Source: T3Sed10-241 sp036796255
GTDB taxonomy: Bacteria; Bacteroidota; Bacteroidia; Flavobacteriales_D; Cryomorphaceae
Length of the DNA: 18,370 bases
NCBI GenBank assembly: GCA_036796255.1
Contig: DAIRDH010000062.1
Coordinates: forward strand, 1-18,370
Direction of reading: 5' to 3'
Shown: positions 14,914 through 18,370 of the stretch, piece after piece
Position numbering within the stretch: the stretch's first letter is position 1
How the letters are laid out: each line of letters begins with the position of its first letter
Position numbers and translations under genes: made by a program
The notes under the pieces: model-generated
Databases searched by the model: none
Told to the model about the DNA's origin: nothing
Seen by the model: only the letters and a program-made list of their open reading frames with translations

Positions 14914-15441
14914 ATGAAAGCTATATTCCTCAGCGCCTTCTTCGCTTTTGTGTACACCCTGAACGTGTCGGCCCAGGAGTCACTTCCTCCAGGCAGCGAA
15001 GGAAATAATGAGTTGAAAATCAACTTACTCTACATCGTACTAGAAACCATAGAGCTGGAATATGAGCGCATCCTCAACCATAATTTCAGTTTAGGCCTAG
15101 CGGCAAACTATTATTTTGCAAGCACTGCAAGCTACAACTTTATGGCGCTGCCCTATTTCCGGTTTTACCTTTCGGAAAAGCTGCGTGCCTCCGGTTTTTT
15201 TGTAGAAGGCAATACGACAGTGCTAGGCTATGAACAATTCACTGGCGGATGGAGTGATGGAGTATATATCGAAGAATGGGATTCAAGACTGGGTTTTGGT
15301 GGTGGAATAGCTGCCGGAGGGAAGTTCATTTCAAAAGGTGGCTTTGTCGGTGAGGTTTTTGCCGGCGCTGGGCGCATGTTTAGCCAGGATTATACTGATT
15401 TCTACCTAAGAGCTGGTATTTCAATTGGCAAGCGATTTTAG
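14914..15441 (+). CDS. DUF3575-like outer-membrane beta-barrel protein, copy 2
   Basis: A 175-residue paralogue of the preceding gene. Start is ATG at 14914 because it begins the signal peptide MKAIFLSAFFAFVYTLNVSA; the in-frame ATG at 14866 would add a non-signal-like stretch. The mature N-terminus (QESLPPGSEGNNELKINLLY) is nearly identical to copy 1, and the C-terminus LRAGISIGKRF again ends in Phe. The main differences are in the loop at about 110-125 (FTGGWSDGVYIEEWDSR), suggesting divergence of exposed loops after duplication. Function unknown; outer-membrane location inferred. Confidence 0.75.
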   Translation: MKAIFLSAFFAFVYTLNVSAQESLPPGSEGNNELKINLLYIVLETIELEYERILNHNFSLGLAANYYFASTASYNFMALPYFRFYLSEKLRASGFFVEGNTTVLGYEQFTGGWSDGVYIEEWDSRLGFGGGIAAGGKFISKGGFVGEVFAGAGRMFSQDYTDFYLRAGISIGKRF

Positions 15442-15638
15442 ACACAGCGCCAAAAACTTACTCTTGTTGAACTCAGCATCAGGCTATTGTAAAACTTCTT
15501 TTCTATGTATGCCTCTAAATCGAATTCCGCCCGTATGTATAAGTTGTGGTACTTGTTAGTTCGTTGTGCATTGATTTCTACCTGGGGACAATATGTGGTC
15601 TATTCTGTCGGCGGCTAAGCTCTGGCTTAAATCAGGGG

Positions 15639-15748
15639 CGGTATGAAAGCGGCTGCACAGCGGTATGACACCGGTATGAAAGCGGCATAACACCGACTTG
15701 ATATCGGCTTGACAGCCTTATGAAACAGGCGGGATGCCGTTTTGAAAA
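15639..15748 (+). repeat. degenerate 11-bp tandem repeat, ten units
   Basis: Ten consecutive 11-nt units begin at 15639, 15650, 15661, 15672 and so on to 15738. Units 1 and 4 are identical (CGGTATGAAAG); others include CGGTATGACAC, CGGCTTGACAG and CGTTTTGAAAA. The consensus is roughly CGGYWTGAMAS, with CGG at the start and TGA at positions 6-8 best kept. The period is not a multiple of three and every frame meets stops, so it is not a coding repeat. The period is close to one helical turn. Confidence 0.7.
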
Positions 15749-16049
15749 AGTTTTAAACCTTATTTCATTGCGTGTAAGGGTTAACCTATCGGCAAGTGCC
15801 TCCATTCAATGGTGAAAAGTGCTTCCAATTTACTACATATTTTGATATGCCACAATACCGTTATTATTGATGAGTGGGCGGTAGTGCTCGCCCGTCCGTA
15901 ACGAAGTGGAGGCGGGATTTAACAAGTCGCCTTCGAAGTCCCACCCGAAAAGGCTGGATACATAGTAGCGGCAATCAGGGCATCAGGCATGGACAATCCG
16001 TGGCTGAGTGGTCTGAGGAGCACCGCTGTAAGCCGACACTCCCCACTAC

Positions 16050-16088
16050 TATCCACGGCTCGGCATTACCGTTGGCAAAAGGTTTTAA
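16050..16088 (+). pseudogene. 3' remnant of a third DUF3575-like barrel gene
   Basis: Read in frame, these bases encode YPRLGITVGKRF and a stop, almost the same as the last strand of copy 1 (YPRVGITLGKRF). The frame upstream hits a stop at 16029-16031. The rest of the gene is not recognisable, apart from a vague GGGI-like match near 15910. It indicates the tandem family once had at least a third member here. Confidence 0.6.
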
Positions 16089-16222
16089 CTTGTAAACCTG
16101 TCAGCGGTCAACTCCTAACTCTAACTCATCACCCATAAGCAGTTAAACCTTTTGAACTGAACTTCCCATCTCAAATTCTATTTTAGCCAATTTCCAGAAA
16201 GGAGACCTAAAACAAGACAGAG

Positions 16223-16306
16223 ATGCGAAAAACACACTTCTTGATGGCCATTCTAAGCGTTAGCACCTTGGCCATGCTCAGTTTTGAGCAACAAGTCAGT
16301 GTCTGA
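16223..16306 (+). pseudogene. signal-peptide fragment of the FISUMP gene, out of frame
   Basis: ATG at 16223 opens MRKTHFLMAILSVSTLAML followed by SFEQQ, a clear signal peptide, but the frame ends at TGA 16304-16306. The FISUMP domain starts in the next frame within the same bases (from 16284). One base lost, or two gained, between about 16280 and 16304 explains this. The natural gene would be 16223-16862. Confidence 0.6.
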
Positions 16307-16862
16307 AATCGAATCGGTAAGCATTGGCGGCCAGGTATGGATGACCAAAAACCTCAACCTCGCCGAATTTCGCAATGGTGATCCCATACTTCATGCACCA
16401 TCAAAAGATGAGTGGAAGGAAGCATGGAAAAACGAAACACCGGCATGGTGCTACATGAATCATGACAGCGCTATGGGCGATAAATACGGGAAGCTTTACA
16501 ACCATTTTGCCGTGATGGATTCCCGCGGACTCGCACCTGAAGGATGGCACATTCCCAGTGATGAAGAATGGACCCAACTCACCGATCACCTCGGGAAGAA
16601 TGCCGGTCACCAAATGAAAAGCAAAGAGGTCAGAAACGGCCCCGGCAACAACAAGTGCGGGTTTTCGGCGCTTCTCGTTGGAATGTGCTTTGCCAATGGC
16701 ATGTTTAGCAACCACCACGTCTCTGGCACCTGGCACAGCAGCACCCCAAGCGACGAGCCCGGCATGTTTTACACCCGTCAGGTAAGGGGCCTGAGCAAAG
16801 ATGTAGGCCGGGGCACCGGCTACGAGACTTTTGGCCTTTCGGTGCGCTGCCTAAAGGATTAA
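16284..16862 (+). CDS. FISUMP-domain (Fibrobacter major paralogous) protein, frameshifted from its signal peptide
   Basis: A 192-residue frame with the FISUMP domain: SVSIGGQVWMTKNLNLAEF at the start, then KYGKLYNHFAV, GLAPEGWHIPSDEEWTQL, WHSSTPSDEPG and the terminal GLSVRCLKD. In homologues this domain is secreted or lipid-anchored after an N-terminal signal. Here the frame has only a TTG start (16284) and no signal; a proper signal peptide lies directly upstream in another frame (16223-16306). So the gene is either frameshifted or contains a sequencing indel. Domain function is not established beyond extracellular location. It stands alone on the plus strand. Confidence 0.75.
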   Translation: MSNKSVSEIESVSIGGQVWMTKNLNLAEFRNGDPILHAPSKDEWKEAWKNETPAWCYMNHDSAMGDKYGKLYNHFAVMDSRGLAPEGWHIPSDEEWTQLTDHLGKNAGHQMKSKEVRNGPGNNKCGFSALLVGMCFANGMFSNHHVSGTWHSSTPSDEPGMFYTRQVRGLSKDVGRGTGYETFGLSVRCLKD

Positions 16863-17183
16863 AAAATGTCACACGATTATTTCTGACAAACGGCTTCCGG
16901 GCCTCCTAAAAGTCAGTTTCAATGGCGTCATTGGATGCAAATAGCATCTCTTCGAGCCTTAATAAATTTCTCGCCATAAATGCGGAACCCTAAGGAACTC
17001 TATTCCAAAATTTTCATTGGAGGCCTTGTTGAAATCACTCAGTTTCCCGATGATCTCTGTGAGTATTTCAATTGATTGTAGCACACAAGCAAACATTTCC
17101 ATTTGATCTTCAGCAGGAAATGGTTTTTGAAAGTTTAGGAAGCCTGCACAGGCCCGGAAATTTCCACTCGCTATCTTTGTGTC
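16863..17183. other. intergenic region with a possible small minus-strand ORF (16959-17102)
   Basis: About 320 bases. On the minus strand, ATG at 17102 opens a 47-codon frame reading MEMFACVLQSIEIL, then IIGKLSDFNKASNENFG and FLRVPHLWREIY, which looks protein-like. The frame stays open further upstream to about 17190 with no start codon. It could be the tail of a degraded gene or a small protein; I do not recognise it. Confidence 0.25.
17172..17179 (+). promoter_or_regulatory. -7-like box directly before the DUF3817 gene
   Basis: TATCTTTG is a perfect match to the Bacteroidota -7 consensus and lies only 4 nt before the annotated ATG. No TTG is present at -33. If real, the transcript would be leaderless or translation would start at the internal ATG at 17208. 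Confidence 0.3.
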
Positions 17184-17471
17184 ATGATTTCAATTCCACA
17201 ATTTATCATGGTAGGGCGAGCTGAAGGCCTTTCCTACATTCTGCTCCTATTTGTCGCCATGCCACTCAAGTACTTCGCTGACATGCCCCTTGCGGTAAAA
17301 TATGTGGGCTGGGTGCACGGCCTTCTTTTCGTGTTTTACTGCGCTGCCATACTCCTTGCCGGCCTTGACCGGAGGTGGGGCATTGGAAAGATGTTTTTAT
17401 TCTTCCTTGCTGGCTTGCTGCCATTTGGGCCTTTTGTGGCCGAGAAAAAGCTTTTGGGAGCTGAGGCTTGA
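17184..17471 (+). CDS. DUF3817 family small membrane protein
   Basis: A 95-residue protein matching DUF3817: GRAEGLSYILLLFVAMPLKYFA, then VKYVGWVHGLLFVFYC and a final GLLPFGPFVAEKK. Three membrane helices are visible (about 15-30, 41-61, 68-84). The conserved EG near the start of helix 1, the AMPLKY turn and the HG in helix 2 are intact. Function unknown; inner-membrane location. ATG 17184 is taken as the start; ATG at 17208 (MVGRAEGLSY) is possible and would fit a promoter right upstream. It is convergent with GrpB. Confidence 0.82.
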   Translation: MISIPQFIMVGRAEGLSYILLLFVAMPLKYFADMPLAVKYVGWVHGLLFVFYCAAILLAGLDRRWGIGKMFLFFLAGLLPFGPFVAEKKLLGAEA

Positions 17472-17597
17472 GATTAGAGCGACAAAATGACTTACACCAA
17501 CCCGTAACCTTGAGAAGCACGACTATCAGAAACGGCAAGTTCAGAATAAAGCAATGCCGACGTTTATCGCTTCAATTATTGGCGATGAAGCGGGTGG

Positions 17598-18077
17598 TTA
17601 TTTAGATGTCAAGATTTTCCTTATGAATTGACCTTTTTCAGATGTGTATTTTTCGCGGTCGAACCTGTACTTCTCGGCAAGTCTAATTTTTAACTTCTCG
17701 TATTCCTTCCTCGATTGGATGCTGGAATTGAGCATATCCCTGAATCGAATTTGATCAGCCAACTTTTGATATCCTACCGGATAAAAATGAAGGTGATGGG
17801 TTCTTGGCAAATTTTTAAAAAAGAATTGATGCTCTCTGATCGGATTATCTTTCCAATACCTGTATCCTAAATTGGAAATCTTGTCAATATCATCTTCCAT
17901 CATGGGAAACGAGGGAAGTTCTATTGCTATGTCTACTATAGGTTTGGACAAAATGGAGGGAATCGCTGTGCTGCCGATGTGGTAAAACTTGGCATTTCTT
18001 TTTTGAAGAACCTGTTTTAGAATTTCAACTTCTTTCTTGTAAATATCTGGATAATTGGGATTGTACACCGTAAGCAC
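17598..18077 (-). CDS. GrpB/UPF0157 family protein (nucleotidyltransferase fold)
   Basis: A 159-residue protein of the GrpB (UPF0157) family. The core motif is FYHIGSTAIPSILSKPIVDIAIEL (about residues 31-54, read in two parts): the GSTA and the KPIVDI resemble the GS...D pattern of nucleotidyltransferase-fold enzymes. HQFFFKNLPRTHHLHFYP (about 83-100) is the second conserved block, and a helical C-terminus follows. The start is GTG at 18077; an in-frame TGA lies just upstream, so there is no longer form. Reaction unknown. The standard family N-terminus (VYNPNYPDIYKKE) is present, so the start is right within a few codons. Confidence 0.83.
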   Translation of the reverse strand: MLTVYNPNYPDIYKKEVEILKQVLQKRNAKFYHIGSTAIPSILSKPIVDIAIELPSFPMMEDDIDKISNLGYRYWKDNPIREHQFFFKNLPRTHHLHFYPVGYQKLADQIRFRDMLNSSIQSRKEYEKLKIRLAEKYRFDREKYTSEKGQFIRKILTSK

Positions 18078-18193
18078 GACATATCAATTGATCCAAAACT
18101 ACTCACCTCTTTTTTCATCTTGTGCTACAATTGGCTTCCACCAAAATAGTGTAATTATGGAAATAAACCATAGGCTTTACTCCCACTGTCAAT

Positions 18194-18370
18194 TTATTCT
18201 ACCCTCACCCTTCTCAAATCTAGCACGTTCATCGGATTTTCATCCAGGCCACTCACCCTTCGCGATACAAAGCGCATCACCATATCGTAATACAGCGGTA
18301 CCACCGCCCCTGATTCCATCGCAAGGCTGTCCATACGCTGATACAGGGCTTTTCGCTCATAAGTATCTGT
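18194..18370 (-). CDS. C-terminus of a peptide ABC transporter substrate-binding protein (partial)
   Basis: The last 58 codons of a minus-strand gene that continues beyond the window end. The translated tail TDTYERKALYQRMDSLAMES and GAVVPLYYDMVMRFVSRRVSGL, then DENPMNVLDLRRVRVE, matches the end of SBP_bac_5 (OppA/DppA-type) proteins: a helix, the PLYYD strand, and the closing GL-NP-LDLRR segment. Such proteins capture oligopeptides for an ABC importer at the cell envelope. Only the tail is visible, so the ligand and signal peptide cannot be judged. Confidence 0.78.
   Translation of the reverse strand, partial: TDTYERKALYQRMDSLAMESGAVVPLYYDMVMRFVSRRVSGLDENPMNVLDLRRVRVE

Larger units (their letters stand above)
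15442..16222. other. long non-coding stretch with repeat array and gene remnant
   Basis: About 780 bases with no intact gene. It holds the 11-bp tandem array (15639-15748) and the 3' tail of a third DUF3575 copy (16050-16088). A GC-rich block at about 15870-15950 has several short complementary segments (GGGCG/CGCCC; AGGCG/CGCCT; GGGATTT/AAGTCCC) that could fold. The region before the FISUMP start contains AAAGGAG (16198-16204), a Shine-Dalgarno-like run placed rather far from the ATG. Confidence 0.5.

Noticed and set aside
15505..15618. 37-codon frame before the 11-bp array
   Set aside because: Short, with no clear ribosome site and no recognisable motif.
15639..15748. CRISPR array
   Set aside because: Units are 11 nt, contiguous and degenerate, with no spacers; no cas genes are present.
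15874..16095. 73-codon plus-strand frame ending in the barrel remnant region
   Set aside because: It is in a different frame from the YPRLGITVGKRF remnant, and its Arg/Ser-rich translation looks like GC-rich non-coding DNA.
17568..17592. CGCTTC/GAAGCG inverted repeat between DUF3817 and GrpB genes
   Set aside because: The stem is only 6 bp with a 13-nt loop and no T run; too weak to call a terminator.

Overview
The window looks like a chromosomal contig from a member of the Bacteroidota, probably Flavobacteriales-like, though the exact order cannot be fixed from sequence alone. The evidence is three secreted proteins ending in type IX secretion (T9SS) sorting domains (CotH-like, repeat protein, PNGase F-like), perfect Bacteroidota -7 promoter elements (TAnnTTTG) before two toxin-antitoxin operons, a lipoprotein with an acidic surface-export-like stretch after its lipid cysteine, and FISUMP and DUF3575 families. 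A run of 100 N at 13868-13967 marks an assembly gap, so this is a draft assembly or metagenome bin.

Layout. 0.2-1.0 kb: tacAT-like (DUF1778/GNAT) toxin-antitoxin pair, minus strand. 1.2-1.7 kb: convergent pair of small Fe-S proteins (CDGSH type and YjdI/Fer4_19 type). 2.1-3.9 kb: a large modular surface lipoprotein with a strong terminator. 4.1-7.3 kb: two minus-strand genes for T9SS cargo, a CotH-kinase-like protein and a receptor-L-domain/leucine-rich-repeat-like protein. Each is interrupted by one in-frame stop codon, and the second also lacks a normal start. 7.6-8.8 kb: hicAB, followed 8 nt later by a small membrane protein. 8.8-10.3 kb: a hypothetical lipoprotein and a parDE pair. 10.7-11.7 kb: a fatty-acid-hydroxylase/sterol-desaturase family membrane enzyme. 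11.8-14.1 kb: a PNGase F-like secreted enzyme with an N-terminal LamG-like domain cut by the assembly gap. 14.3-15.4 kb: tandem DUF3575 outer-membrane barrel paralogues, followed by a degenerate 11-bp tandem repeat and a 3'-end remnant of a third paralogue. 16.2-16.9 kb: a frameshifted FISUMP protein. 17.2-18.4 kb: a DUF3817 membrane protein, a GrpB/UPF0157 protein and the C-terminus of a peptide-ABC-transporter substrate-binding protein.

How it fits together. There is no single pathway. The region is accessory: secreted or surface proteins that may bind or process external polymers or glycoproteins, interspersed with three toxin-antitoxin modules. The hicAB and parDE promoters have the same layout: a -33 TTG, a perfect -7 box, and an inverted repeat covering the -7/spacer region, as expected for autorepression. 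The most unusual signals are the decayed or miscalled T9SS genes (two nonsense codons, one ACG in place of a start, one frameshift) and the 11-bp array. I did not find a convincing wholly new multi-gene system.
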